This document shows positions 8,801 to 17,580 of a stretch of 64,000 bases of DNA, piece after piece. The position numbers and the translations under genes are program-made. Under the pieces are notes generated by a model. The model was not told where the DNA came from, did no database searches, and worked only from the letters and a program-made list of their open reading frames with translations. Each line of letters starts with the position of its first letter. The stretch's first letter is position 1. Source of the DNA: a virus; the IMG/VR virus record IMGVR_UViG_3300044641_003548, positions 1 to 64,000 of that record, one strand, 5' to 3'.

Positions 8801-9135
8801 TTTTTAGTAGTTGTATCTTTATTAGCTTCAGTAATTTCTTTTGTAACGAACTCAACAAAAGGTTTATTGATTTCTTTTTCAGCAATAACTCGTTCATGTT
8901 CAATAGTCTTGCCACGCAAATGTAATACTGTATTAACTTTTTGATTCAATCGTATCAAGTCATTATCTAACATTCTGATACGGTCAATCAATGCTATCAA
9001 TACAGCTTCAGCATCTTTGATAACAGGCTTAACTTCTTTTGTGGCCCATTCCCAAACGTATTTGATAATGAAGCCCATACCCACCGCCATAACGATAGGG
9101 AAACCATACTTATTAATTAGTGTTACTACATCCAT
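8797..9135 (-). CDS. Small membrane protein with coiled coil, holin-like (112 aa)
   Basis: One membrane segment at about residues 8-32 ('KYGFPIVMAVGMGFIIKYVW') is followed by a long charged amphipathic region. The arrangement, and the 'GFPI' start of the membrane helix, match the second protein at 9354-9635, so the two are paralogues. Such architecture is seen in YvrJ/BhlA-type holin-like phage proteins. Lysis function is inferred from architecture only. Confidence 0.5.
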   Translation of the reverse strand: MDVVTLINKYGFPIVMAVGMGFIIKYVWEWATKEVKPVIKDAEAVLIALIDRIRMLDNDLIRLNQKVNTVLHLRGKTIEHERVIAEKEINKPFVEFVTKEITEANKDTTTKK

Positions 9136-9138
9136 ATT

Positions 9139-9354
9139 TTACTCTCTTTTCTTGTTGTTATCAATGTTTTCGGTAGTTCCCGCTAACAAAAATGCTTCTA
9201 ATTCATCGACCTTTATAAGCATCTTTCTACCTTTTGAATTTTCTACTACTTTCCAGTAATCTCCCCTTTTCCATTGCAACCGGTCGGTGTTCAATTCTTC
9301 ATCCGGAATCATCAACGTAGGACTTAAATCCCAGTTATAATCAACGTAAAGCAT
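9139..9354 (-). CDS. Small unknown protein (71 aa)
   Basis: A 71-residue acidic protein beginning 'MLYVDYNWDLSPTLMIPDEE'. The ATG at 9354 forms a TGATG overlap with the upstream gene, so I prefer it to the in-frame TTG at 9357. It sits between two paralogous holin-like genes. No recognisable domain. Confidence 0.6.
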   Translation of the reverse strand: MLYVDYNWDLSPTLMIPDEELNTDRLQWKRGDYWKVVENSKGRKMLIKVDELEAFLLAGTTENIDNNKKRE

Positions 9355-9635
9355 CAATCTCTCCTAGCATCATTTTTACCATCAGCACGTGCAATTCTAT
9401 CTACGTCAGGACGTAAACCCAATGCATTACTAACGATTGTATCAATACGAACAACGTCATGGTTCATCGTTTTTACACGGTTATCAAGTGCTGTAATGAT
9501 ACCAGCCATGCCTTTTATGGAACTCAAAACTCCTGCTAGCAACAATTTTATTGTCAAATAAACAAAATAGCCACCAGCTAATGCAACAGCAATTGGAAAT
9601 CCCAAATCACCTATAATCTTAAAAACTTCTCCCAT
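9354..9635 (-). CDS. Small membrane protein with coiled coil, holin-like (93 aa)
   Basis: A 93-residue paralogue of the 112-aa protein at 8797-9135. It has a membrane helix from about residue 12 ('GFPIAVALAGGYFVYLTI') and then an amphipathic segment ending in a charged tail. It is the first gene of the minus-strand block, divergent from the curli island. A minus-strand ATAAATA lies 76 bases upstream at 9711-9717. A holin or spanin role is possible; the sequence does not prove it. Confidence 0.5.
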   Translation of the reverse strand: MGEVFKIIGDLGFPIAVALAGGYFVYLTIKLLLAGVLSSIKGMAGIITALDNRVKTMNHDVVRIDTIVSNALGLRPDVDRIARADGKNDARRD

Positions 9636-9710
9636 AATTGCTCCCCTTGTTATTCTTATGTATTATGCTATATTTTTGATCCAAATCAACTAAATATATG
9701 AGTATTATTA

Positions 9711-9717
9711 TATTTAT
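9711..9717 (-). promoter_or_regulatory. Possible late promoter element for holin-like genes
   Basis: ATAAATA on the minus strand in the 93-bp divergent spacer between the holin-like genes and csgF. Spacing to the ATG at 9635 is long, so the call is tentative. On the + strand the weaker match CTAAATA (9690-9696) could serve csgF. Confidence 0.3.
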
Positions 9718-9728
9718 CGGAGCAGACA

Positions 9729-10211
9729 ATGATAAGAGGTATAGCAATAAGTACCCTAACGATGCTCACTATTTCAGCATATTCTGCGGAATTACAGCAT
9801 CAATTTAACAGCCCGTCCTTCAGTGGACAGGGTTATAGCAGCCATATCCTAACAATAAAACAGTTAGAAGATTTACAAAAAGATAAAAATAAAGCACTTG
9901 CAGACACCTTAAAGGCGAAAGCTGAAAGTGAAGCATTAAACACTCCTCAGGCTAAGTTTTTAGCTAACTTAGAAGCAAGAATTTACAGTCAATTAGCAAA
10001 ACAATTGACCGATAGTATGTTTGGAGAAGGATCAACATGTACCACAAAAGGAGTAATATGTGGATCTATACCTGATTTAGGTGGCAATAGTATCACTTGG
10101 AAATTAGGTGATGGAAGTGATAACGGGTTAATCATTATCACAATTACAAATAACAGTAATCCATCGCAAACAACTACAATGAAAGTACCAGCGGGGACGT
10201 TTTACTTCTAA
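9729..10211 (+). CDS. csgF: Curli assembly factor CsgF
   Basis: A 160-residue protein with an N-terminal signal peptide (about residues 1-19, ending 'SAYSAE'). The mature N-terminus, 'LQHQFNSPSFSGQGYSSHIL', matches the CsgF N-terminal region that binds the CsgG pore ('FRNPNFGG' in E. coli). The C-terminal half is beta-rich and ends in a hydrophobic 'PAGTFYF'. CsgF caps the CsgG channel on the cell surface and guides subunit nucleation. It is somewhat longer than E. coli CsgF because of a Lys/Ala-rich helix at residues 50-80. A stop/start overlap at 10208-10213 couples it to csgG. Confidence 0.85.
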   Translation: MIRGIAISTLTMLTISAYSAELQHQFNSPSFSGQGYSSHILTIKQLEDLQKDKNKALADTLKAKAESEALNTPQAKFLANLEARIYSQLAKQLTDSMFGEGSTCTTKGVICGSIPDLGGNSITWKLGDGSDNGLIIITITNNSNPSQTTTMKVPAGTFYF

Positions 10212-11185
10212 TGAATAAACTACTACTATTATTACTTGCTGTAATGTTATCAGGGTGTGCTCTTAGTAGTGCCACTCGCAACGTTGTTGTTGGTGAACAA
10301 TTTGATGAACCTATCATTGAGCAAAATGTTTACATGAAAAAGGATGACAATAAGTTATTGCCCCCATTAAATGGTCCTATTACTATTGCAGTATATGGAT
10401 TTGCTGATAAGACAGGACAACGCAAGTCATTGGCTAATATAGCTAGCTTAAGTTCAGCAGTAACACAGGGTGCTGATAGTTACTTGATTAAAGCATTACA
10501 AGATGTAGGTGATGCTCGTTGGTTTACTGTATTAGAACGTGGTGGATTAGAAAATATTATCAAAGAAAGACAGATGATACGCCAAGCACGTGAACAATAT
10601 CAAGGTCGTGATGCTAAACCACTACCCCCAATGATTTTTGCTGGTATATTAGTTGAAGGTGGAATTATTGGATATGATTCAAATACATTGACAGGCGGGT
10701 CTGGTGTAAGAGTATTGGGCATTGGCACTAGTACTCAATACCAAAGTGATACTGTTACTGTTAACTTAAGAACAGTCAGTGTTAGTACAGGTGAAGTATT
10801 AACAAGTGTAACAGTTACTAAAACTGTATTAAGTTATATGGACAAAGCAGGTGTACTGCGTTTTACCAGTAGTGGTACTAATGCAGTTGAAGCAGAAATT
10901 GGCGCAAGTATTAATGAAAGTATAAACAAAGCAACTAGTCTCGCTATTCAAGCAGCCGTTGTAGATACGATTCGTGAAGGCGCACGTAAAGGACATTGGA
11001 ATTTTAAAAAGGAGGAAAAGAAAAATGAGTTGGTTCAAGAGAAAACCCCATCTAAAGACAGCCCACAAGTTACAACCTCACCATCTAAGCCCAACGTCGG
11101 AAAAGCTACTGAAGGAAACGAAAAGAGAAGTTACTGGGACAAAATTAAAGACGGATTTAGACTTAAGGAAGAAGTAAAAGAATAA
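10211..11185 (+). CDS. csgG: Curli secretion channel CsgG (outer-membrane lipoprotein)
   Basis: A 324-residue protein with a lipoprotein signal ('LLAVMLSGCALSS', lipidated Cys at residue 16). Core CsgG segments are clear: 'LPPLNGPITIAVYGFADKTGQRK', 'SSAVTQGADSYLIKALQD', 'WFTVLERGGLENIIKERQMI', and later 'VTVNLRTVSVSTGEVL'. CsgG forms a nonameric outer-membrane pore that exports curlins without energy input. A Lys/Glu-rich tail from about residue 265 is longer than in E. coli CsgG and likely lies in the periplasm. csgF precedes it and a 12-bp hairpin follows it, before the curlin-like gene. Confidence 0.93.
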   Translation: MNKLLLLLLAVMLSGCALSSATRNVVVGEQFDEPIIEQNVYMKKDDNKLLPPLNGPITIAVYGFADKTGQRKSLANIASLSSAVTQGADSYLIKALQDVGDARWFTVLERGGLENIIKERQMIRQAREQYQGRDAKPLPPMIFAGILVEGGIIGYDSNTLTGGSGVRVLGIGTSTQYQSDTVTVNLRTVSVSTGEVLTSVTVTKTVLSYMDKAGVLRFTSSGTNAVEAEIGASINESINKATSLAIQAAVVDTIREGARKGHWNFKKEEKKNELVQEKTPSKDSPQVTTSPSKPNVGKATEGNEKRSYWDKIKDGFRLKEEVKE

Positions 11186-11188
11186 AAT

Positions 11189-11223
11189 ATATCTGTTAGA
11201 TGACCCTACAGTCTAACAGATAT
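11189..11223 (+). promoter_or_regulatory. 12-bp perfect hairpin between csgG and curlin gene
   Basis: Arms 11189-11200 and 11212-11223 are fully complementary with an 11-nt loop. There is no U-tract after it, so it is not a classical terminator; it could be an RNA processing or stability element separating channel and subunit expression. A perfect 12-bp palindrome (gggttataaccc, 11253-11264) lies 30 bases downstream and could be an operator. Confidence 0.55.
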
Positions 11224-11305
11224 CCATAATGAGATAGTAGGTAAACATTTTAGGGTTATAACCCAAGGAGCGTAACCAGGAATAATAACTGATTACTGTA
11301 TTTTA

Positions 11306-12073
11306 ATGAAGCATTATAAAAATTATAAGAAGGTGCTTTCAATATTAGCATTATCATTGCTAAGTGGAACTAGTATGGCACAAGGATTAAATGCCGCTAC
11401 CGGTCCAAATAAAGTTTATATTGAACAGATTGGTAATACCAATACTGTTACAATAGAACAAACTGGCGGCACTAACAGTGTCGGTGGTGTTACCAACGCA
11501 ACACCGAGCAACACTAACTATGCTACAGTTAACGGTAATAGTAACATTGTTGCTATAATTCAAAAAGGTGATAACAACTTAGGTCAATATAATATTAGAG
11601 GTAACAACAATGAATACACAAGTACAGTTACTGGAAATAATAACAAGACTAAGTTAACTATTGGTGATATAACTAATACAAGTAATCTACGTAACATTAT
11701 TACTGAAACCATTACTGGTAATGACAATACTGTTATTCAAAATATTATTGGTAACGATATATTAAGTACATTAACTATTACAGGTGATATCAATGAAGTT
11801 ACTAAGGATCTAAAAAGTACTAACGGTATAAGTGATATCACATTAACAGGTGATAGTAACAAACTTGATGTTGAACAAAATGATGCTAGCGGTGCGAACG
11901 GTCATAATTTGAAAAAAGTTATTCAAGGTAACACTAATAGTGTTGTAACTCAACAGCAAGGTACTAATGACACCACGGTTGATATCAAAGCCAATGGTAA
12001 CAATAATACTATTACTGTACGCACAACTAGTGCTGGCACAATTACAAATCCAAAAACAGCAGTAGCAAGATAA
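11306..12073 (+). CDS. Curlin-like secreted repeat protein (255 aa)
   Basis: A signal peptide (about residues 1-25, ending 'GTSMAQ') is followed by short repeats with Gln-x-Gly-x-x-Asn character: 'VYIEQIGNTNTVTIEQTGG', 'NIVAIIQKGDNN', 'YNIRGNNN', 'STVTGNNNK', 'TLTGDSNK', 'KVIQGNTN', 'VTQQQGTND'. Curlin repeats stack as strand-loop-strand units in functional amyloid. Spacing is looser than in E. coli CsgA, so which role (major subunit or nucleator) it has is uncertain. The distance to a clear ribosome site (AAGGAG at 11265) is long, so the start is less certain than the frame. It ends 1 base before the FecR gene. Confidence 0.8.
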   Translation: MKHYKNYKKVLSILALSLLSGTSMAQGLNAATGPNKVYIEQIGNTNTVTIEQTGGTNSVGGVTNATPSNTNYATVNGNSNIVAIIQKGDNNLGQYNIRGNNNEYTSTVTGNNNKTKLTIGDITNTSNLRNIITETITGNDNTVIQNIIGNDILSTLTITGDINEVTKDLKSTNGISDITLTGDSNKLDVEQNDASGANGHNLKKVIQGNTNSVVTQQQGTNDTTVDIKANGNNNTITVRTTSAGTITNPKTAVAR

Positions 12074-12074
12074 A

Positions 12075-13163
12075 ATGCGTAAGTTCGTATTATTCTTATT
12101 CTTGCTTACAAGTATTAGTACTTGGGCAAGCATAGGAAATGTATCAGAATCAACCGGTGTCCCCGGTGAAATAACTCGCGGTAAAAATAAAGTAGTAGGA
12201 AATAAAGGTGCTGGTATTGAAAGTAACGACATATACACTACTAGGAACGGAAATGTACAACTATCCTTCAAGGATGATACTAAAGTAAAAATAACAGAAA
12301 ACAGTCGTCTACTAATAGACGATTTTGTTTTTGATCCTAATAAAAGTGATGCCGGTAAATTAGCACTTAAAGTTGGTATGGGTACAGTTCGTTATGCTAG
12401 TGGACAAATATCAAAAACAAATGCACAGCAGGTAGCAATCAAAACACCTACAGCAAGTATCGCCGTTCGTGGTACAGATTTTACAATGACTGTTGATGAA
12501 GCAGGACAGTCGTTGATAGTTCTAGTTCCAAGTTGTAAAGAAAATGAAAAAGTAAAAGATTACGAATTAGAAGAAAATAAATGTAAAGTTGGAAGTATTG
12601 AAGTAGAAACATTAGCAGGTAAAGTTATATTGGATCAAGCCTTTCATGGTACATATGTTGCTAGTGCTAGTCTATCACCAACAGTGCCTGCAGTTATGAA
12701 TACAGTCGAGGCAAAACTAACAAACAATTTGATTATTGTAAAGCCAATGGAAATTGTTAAAGCAGTTAATAATCAAAATGGTAAAAGTAAAAAAGAACAA
12801 CAGGAACTAGAAGAAGAACAAAATAATAGATTAACCAATGTAGTTAAAAAACAAAGTGCTGAAGAACAAGCAAAGATTATAGCGGCTAATAGTTATAAAC
12901 CAGATCCAAACTGCAATGCTACAACTACTGTTTGTATCTTATGGGAAAAGAGTGAAGGTGAATTACCTGCAAGAGGTAGAGGTATAGCATATCGTAATAG
13001 TGAAAACGAACATTATGCTGAAGTAAAAACACAAGGCTTCATGTCAAATACATTAGTTACCATTGTACACAATGATACTATTGCTAGTGAACTACTAGGT
13101 GATGGTCAGCCCGGTGGCAACATAGTTTTCATAAAACAAAACACAGGATTAAGAAAAAAATGA
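12075..13163 (+). CDS. Secreted FecR-domain protein
   Basis: A 362-residue protein with a signal peptide ('MRKFVLFLFLLTSISTWA'). The FecR domain at about residues 25-160 is recognisable: 'NDIYTTRNGNVQLSFKDDTK', 'LALKVGMGTVRYASG', 'VAIKTPTASIAVRGTDF'. The remaining residues are Lys/Glu/Gln-rich with a helix near 235-270. Unlike classic FecR it has no cytoplasmic or membrane segment, so it should be periplasmic or surface-bound rather than a sigma-factor regulator. In bacteria such stand-alone FecR proteins often neighbour CHASE2 cyclases, as here. ATGA overlap couples it to the 57-aa gene. Confidence 0.8.
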   Translation: MRKFVLFLFLLTSISTWASIGNVSESTGVPGEITRGKNKVVGNKGAGIESNDIYTTRNGNVQLSFKDDTKVKITENSRLLIDDFVFDPNKSDAGKLALKVGMGTVRYASGQISKTNAQQVAIKTPTASIAVRGTDFTMTVDEAGQSLIVLVPSCKENEKVKDYELEENKCKVGSIEVETLAGKVILDQAFHGTYVASASLSPTVPAVMNTVEAKLTNNLIIVKPMEIVKAVNNQNGKSKKEQQELEEEQNNRLTNVVKKQSAEEQAKIIAANSYKPDPNCNATTTVCILWEKSEGELPARGRGIAYRNSENEHYAEVKTQGFMSNTLVTIVHNDTIASELLGDGQPGGNIVFIKQNTGLRKK

Positions 13164-13333
13164 CGGCTAGAGAATTACAAATAATGTATCAGCAATGGTG
13201 TCAAGGGAATGACCAATCTGCTTTTCGTTGGCTAGACTTTGTTGAAATGGCAGCAAGACAATTCAAACAACCAGAAAGTGAAGTACTCAGAGAATTACAA
13301 AAACATTACTGGTTTGTTAAAAACAACAAATGA
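13160..13333 (+). CDS. Small unknown protein in the curli island (57 aa)
   Basis: A 57-residue frame from ATG 13160 to TGA 13331-13333, linked to both neighbours by ATGA overlaps (the FecR stop and the second curlin start). The product is charged and aromatic ('QQWCQGNDQSAFRWLDFVEM', 'LQKHYWFVKNNK') with no signal peptide, so it is probably cytoplasmic. The tight coupling on both sides supports real translation. Function unknown. Confidence 0.7.
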   Translation: MTARELQIMYQQWCQGNDQSAFRWLDFVEMAARQFKQPESEVLRELQKHYWFVKNNK

Positions 13334-13797
13334 AACAAATATTAATATTACTACTATCCTCAAGTTCAGCATTTGCTCAAGTTTATATTGAGCAAGTGGG
13401 AAATTTCAATACATTAACGGTAGAACAAATAGGAAACGGCACAAACTATATAAACTATTATAGTGCTGGTTCTTTCAATACTGTTAACATTGAACAGCGT
13501 AGTACCGGCGGCAATAAGTCAATACAAGCCAATGTAAACAATAGTAATAACACAGTTCTGTTACAACAAAAAGACAACGGGAATCATTCTATCATATTAA
13601 ACTTAATTGGTGGATATAAAGATGTAGATATATTACAGCAGGGAAGTGCTGGTCATCAAGCAAATGTAACATTAACTGGATTACCAACCGGGTTAAGTTT
13701 GAGTCAAAGTGGATCTACTCAACAATCATATACATTAAACTTCAACTGTGCAATAGTCGGTGGGTGCGCCAAATTGTCAGTTCAACAGGGCCAATAA
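13330..13797 (+). CDS. Second curlin-like secreted protein (155 aa)
   Basis: Signal peptide of about 16 residues ('LLLSSSSAFAQ'), then a mature start 'QVYIEQVGNFNTLTVEQIGN' that mirrors the 255-aa curlin-like protein. Further repeats: 'NTVNIEQRSTGGN', 'NTVLLQQKDNGN', 'VDILQQGSAG', 'LSLSQSGS', 'LSVQQGQ'. It has about six Gln-containing repeat units and one Cys pair near the end. Its length is close to E. coli CsgA/CsgB. One of the two proteins may be the nucleator; sequence alone does not say which. Confidence 0.8.
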   Translation: MKQILILLLSSSSAFAQVYIEQVGNFNTLTVEQIGNGTNYINYYSAGSFNTVNIEQRSTGGNKSIQANVNNSNNTVLLQQKDNGNHSIILNLIGGYKDVDILQQGSAGHQANVTLTGLPTGLSLSQSGSTQQSYTLNFNCAIVGGCAKLSVQQGQ

Positions 13798-13798
13798 G

Positions 13799-13805
13799 AT
13801 AAATA
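13799..13805 (+). promoter_or_regulatory. T4-like late promoter element
   Basis: ATAAATA followed by a predicted start about 6 bases downstream, then an AGGATT ribosome site and the ATG of the propeller gene at 13827. It implies that the propeller gene and what follows can be expressed late, separately from the curli genes. Confidence 0.55.
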
Positions 13806-13826
13806 CTATACTATATTAGGATTATT

Positions 13827-15248
13827 ATGCAACTAGAAGGATTAAAACTAGAACCCGGAATAAAAATAGAGGCGCCGCCACCGCCTCCCACACCCTATTA
13901 TGCTCGTACTTTTGGTAGTAATTTAAGTGCTCCTAACAATATGGATTCTAGTATTTACGGGACAAGTGCATTAGCATATGATAGTTCTGATAACTTATAT
14001 GTAACCGGCGGCGGCACTAATAATACTACAGGGTCGCAAGGAGTTACTGTAAAGTTTAATTCAGATAAAACGGTTGCATGGCAAAAAAGTTTGTCTACTA
14101 GTAGCGGTAGTGATTATAATATATTCTATTCCATAGACACAGACAGTTCAAATAATGTATATATTTCTGGAGTTATTGCAAAAAATTGGTTGTCGTCTAC
14201 TAAGTATTGTACCTTTCAAATAGCAAAATATAATTCTAGTGGTTCATTACAGTGGCAGAAGGACTTGGGATATGGGTTTACAAAATTTGTGCCCCGATTT
14301 GGCACCGGCTTAGTTGTAGAAAAAAGTACCAGTAATTTTTATGTTACCGGAGATGTAGTTATAGGACCTACTACTGGATCGCAACCAACTAGCATGACAT
14401 TAGTAAAATATAACACATCTGGTTCAATTATATGGGCAAGAGATATAGAAACAATCGGCACAAACGACAATTCTAATGCAGTGGCACTTGATTCAACCGG
14501 TAGTGTATATATTGCAGGTAGTACTGTTACTGGTGGTAATAACACAGCCGTATTGGTTAAACATAATAGTGCCGGGGTATTGCAATGGCAAAAAGGTTTA
14601 GCTAATAATGTAGGTACCAACAGCAATCAATTTAACGATATAGCAATTGATAGTTCAAATAATATATTTGTGTGTGGCAATACGTATGTATTCTCATCAT
14701 TGAATGTGGGTATGATAGCAAAATATAACACTTCCGGCACTCTATTATGGCAAAAACAATTATATGATGCAACCGGCTCTGTTTTTTACCAAAGTATTAC
14801 AACAGATAGTTCAGGAAATGTGTATGTGACTGGCCTATTAAACATATACAACGGATTAATTGCAAAATATGATACTAATGGTGTATTGCAATGGCAACGA
14901 GTATTTTCAGGAAGTTCTACCGCAGGCATAGTAGGTCTTTACGGACTATCAATAGTATTAGATAGTTCAGGTATTATGACTATAGGTGGGCAAGCAAATC
15001 AACAAACTGGAAATAATTATAATATGTTTATTTTTAAGATGCCATCTGATGGCACATTAACCGGCACATATGTGGTTAATGGAATTACTATTAATTATAA
15101 TACAATCAACTACACTGATGCAGTACTTAATCTTACACCTATTACAACAACTATGAATAGTGCCAATGTAACTTACATAAACGCTGGCAGCTCATCACTA
15201 GTAGATGCAAATAGTACCTTCGTTGATACAATAACACCAATTCCTTAA
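13827..15248 (+). CDS. Beta-propeller (SBBP-type repeat) protein (473 aa)
   Basis: After a Pro-rich N-terminus ('LEPGIKIEAPPPPPTPYYAR') the protein has about seven repeats of the form 'DSS.N.YV.G ... G.....KYN.SG.(L/I).WQ(K/R)'. Examples are 'DSSDNLYVTGGG', 'DSSNNVYISGV', 'DSTGSVYIAGS', 'DSSNNIFVCGN', 'DSSGNVYVTGL'. This is the SBBP/seven-bladed propeller pattern. No signal peptide is present, so it is not exported by the general pathway; it may be a virion adsorption protein. It lies between the second curlin and the cyclase and has its own late-type element. Confidence 0.75.
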   Translation: MQLEGLKLEPGIKIEAPPPPPTPYYARTFGSNLSAPNNMDSSIYGTSALAYDSSDNLYVTGGGTNNTTGSQGVTVKFNSDKTVAWQKSLSTSSGSDYNIFYSIDTDSSNNVYISGVIAKNWLSSTKYCTFQIAKYNSSGSLQWQKDLGYGFTKFVPRFGTGLVVEKSTSNFYVTGDVVIGPTTGSQPTSMTLVKYNTSGSIIWARDIETIGTNDNSNAVALDSTGSVYIAGSTVTGGNNTAVLVKHNSAGVLQWQKGLANNVGTNSNQFNDIAIDSSNNIFVCGNTYVFSSLNVGMIAKYNTSGTLLWQKQLYDATGSVFYQSITTDSSGNVYVTGLLNIYNGLIAKYDTNGVLQWQRVFSGSSTAGIVGLYGLSIVLDSSGIMTIGGQANQQTGNNYNMFIFKMPSDGTLTGTYVVNGITINYNTINYTDAVLNLTPITTTMNSANVTYINAGSSSLVDANSTFVDTITPIP

Positions 15249-15257
15249 GGTTAAATA

Positions 15258-17309
15258 ATGTTTAAGAAAATTATACTTAGTCCCTGGACCGCTATTCTTA
15301 CCTTAGCATTTGTGCTATCTATTAGAATTGCTGATCCTTCTTTCGTAGAATCTGTACGCTTACGCTATTTTGATACTCTTATCACTAACAAAGCCCCAAC
15401 AGAAAATAATATCTATACAGTCAATATAGATGAAGCAACACTTACTAAGTATGGTCAATGGCCATTACCTAGAGGTGAATACGCAAAGATAATAGAAGAC
15501 CTATATAGTCGTAACGCCGGACTTGTTGTCTTTAATGTATTAATGCCCGATACTGATAGAAGTGGTCAAGACACTAAATTGGCAAGTACAATGAAACAGT
15601 ATCCTGTTATACTTCCCAATGTACCAAGCGACAAAACAAAAAACATACCCCGTAATCCAGGTGCGGCAGTATTAGCCCCTGAATGGTTAGATCAAATCGT
15701 TCAATATCCTGGCATCATTGCTAACGTGCCTGTATTAGAAAACAGTGCTTATGGTGTTGGTACAGTTAATACATTACCGGAGATTGATGGTGTCAATAGA
15801 CGTATTCCATTGATTGCTAGTGTAGATGGTAAACTCTATCCAAGTTTAAGTATGGAAGTATTAAGAGCGGCAGCCGGCGATACAACATTTCAAGTTAAAC
15901 TAAATGAGAACGGTGTAGAGAAAATGCGTATACCTAAGTTCGGCCCTATCACTACAGATAACTTGGGTCGCATTTGGATTGATTACAGTCAACAAAGTAA
16001 ATCAGTTTCATTAATGGAACTACCAAAAGACTTTGATGGTGCTATTGTTATTGTAGGATTGACAGCAAGTGGACTAAACAACCCCGTACCAACAAGTAAA
16101 GGTAGTGTATGGCCACATGATGTTCAAGCAAGTGTAATAGGTACAATGTTTAACAAAGTTGTTATTGAAAGACCTGATTATGCAGACGGTGTAGAACTTA
16201 TCGCTATACTAGCGTTAGGTTTATTAGTTATATTTTTATCAAGGTGGACATATGCTTTTATCCCAGTTATTATTGTTCTTGCTTCTAGTCATTATGTTGC
16301 GTCATATCTATTCACATCCAATCTATGGCTCTATGATATTACCGCCCCTGTTGGTGGCATTGGTTTGGTTTATCTTCATGCTTATACTGTTAAGTTTGTA
16401 AGTGAATTCTTACAGAAGCAACAGATTAAGAAACAATTTGGTAGTTATGTTAATCCAACAATCGTTGAACGATTACAAAAAGATCCTAGCTTAATTAAAT
16501 TAGGCGGTGAGAAGCGTGAACTATCTATTGTTATGACTGACTTGCGTGGCTTCACTAGTTTAGGTGAAAGTTTTGGTGATGATGTTGAAGGCTTGACACA
16601 GATTATGAATGACTACATGACCGCATTAAGTGTACCGGTATTAAAGAATGATGGTACATTAATTAAGTTTATTGGTGACGCAAGTTTGCATGTGCATGGT
16701 GCTCCATTAGATGATAGTAAACATGCGGTAACTGCTGTTAATACTGCCATGCAAATGATTGATGCTATTGAAGAATTCAATAAAGAGTTGACCTCCAATG
16801 GCCGTCCACCAGTTGGCATGGGTGCAGGTGTTAACACAGGTGAAACATTGATTGGCAATATAGGTGCTAAGACTAAGTTTGGCTATGATGTGTTAGGCGA
16901 CAGCGTTTCTACTGCGGCTAGATTAGAAGGACAGACTAAGGGTTATGGTGTGTTATGTATCATTGGTCCTAATACCAATGAACAAGTTAAGGATGAAATC
17001 TTTACCTTAGAACTAGATTGTATTGCTGTGAAGGGTAAAACAATCGGATTAAATATCTACACGCCATTAAAGACTGATCCAAACAGCATGGCAGAATATC
17101 TATCAGCACGTGAATTACATGACTTGATGATAGATTACTATAGGGAACAGAAATGGGATCAAGCATTACACATGATAGATCAATTAAAGGGTGAATTTGA
17201 TTCGCACATGGACCACTATTATGATATAATGATAGCACGAATAGGAGAACTACGTGAAAACAATTTGCCTACTGATTGGGATGGTGTGTACAGGGCTACT
17301 AGCAAGTAA
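15258..17309 (+). CDS. CHASE2-domain class III nucleotide cyclase, membrane bound
   Basis: A 683-residue protein. A membrane helix near residues 10-25 is followed by an extracytoplasmic CHASE2 domain (about 30-310: 'YTVNIDEATLTKYGQWPLPR', 'VVFNVLMPDTDR'), about three membrane helices (310-385) and a cytoplasmic class III cyclase domain (about 418-610). Metal-binding Asp residues are seen in 'VMTDLRGFTSLGES' and 'KFIGDASLHVHGAP'. The 'GDSVSTAARLEG' segment keeps the catalytic Arg but has Ser where Asn is usual. It would make cAMP or cGMP in response to an outside signal. It ends by overlapping the 108-aa secreted protein gene by 56 bases. Confidence 0.88.
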   Translation: MFKKIILSPWTAILTLAFVLSIRIADPSFVESVRLRYFDTLITNKAPTENNIYTVNIDEATLTKYGQWPLPRGEYAKIIEDLYSRNAGLVVFNVLMPDTDRSGQDTKLASTMKQYPVILPNVPSDKTKNIPRNPGAAVLAPEWLDQIVQYPGIIANVPVLENSAYGVGTVNTLPEIDGVNRRIPLIASVDGKLYPSLSMEVLRAAAGDTTFQVKLNENGVEKMRIPKFGPITTDNLGRIWIDYSQQSKSVSLMELPKDFDGAIVIVGLTASGLNNPVPTSKGSVWPHDVQASVIGTMFNKVVIERPDYADGVELIAILALGLLVIFLSRWTYAFIPVIIVLASSHYVASYLFTSNLWLYDITAPVGGIGLVYLHAYTVKFVSEFLQKQQIKKQFGSYVNPTIVERLQKDPSLIKLGGEKRELSIVMTDLRGFTSLGESFGDDVEGLTQIMNDYMTALSVPVLKNDGTLIKFIGDASLHVHGAPLDDSKHAVTAVNTAMQMIDAIEEFNKELTSNGRPPVGMGAGVNTGETLIGNIGAKTKFGYDVLGDSVSTAARLEGQTKGYGVLCIIGPNTNEQVKDEIFTLELDCIAVKGKTIGLNIYTPLKTDPNSMAEYLSARELHDLMIDYYREQKWDQALHMIDQLKGEFDSHMDHYYDIMIARIGELRENNLPTDWDGVYRATSK

Positions 17310-17580
17310 TTCCTACTCGCAAGAAATTAAGGACAAGGTTGAAATAGATTTACCTTGCTATGATTCATCTGAGTTATTCAAATCCTTAAGAGAAAAGTAC
17401 AAAGAGATGCCCGTCATGACGGGTAAAGCAGGTGATGCCGTCAAATCCATAGTCAGTGTTTGGATAAATCCAGTTGACAATAATTGGACTATAGTAGCAA
17501 CTAAAAATAATCTATCATGCATTGTAGGATTAGGGGACGACATGAAGCTCGTGCCTTATAAGAAAGGACCAAACATATGA
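17254..17580 (+). CDS. Small secreted protein of unknown function (108 aa), GTG start
   Basis: A GTG start at 17254 is preceded by AGGAG at proper distance and lies inside the 3' end of the cyclase gene. The product has a signal peptide (about residues 1-22, ending 'SNSYSQ') and two Cys residues (in 'LPCYDSS' and 'NLSCIVG') that could form a disulfide in the periplasm. Its 3' end overlaps the D,D-peptidase gene by ATGA. It is probably a periplasmic accessory of the island; no family recognised. Confidence 0.65.
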   Translation: MKTICLLIGMVCTGLLASNSYSQEIKDKVEIDLPCYDSSELFKSLREKYKEMPVMTGKAGDAVKSIVSVWINPVDNNWTIVATKNNLSCIVGLGDDMKLVPYKKGPNI

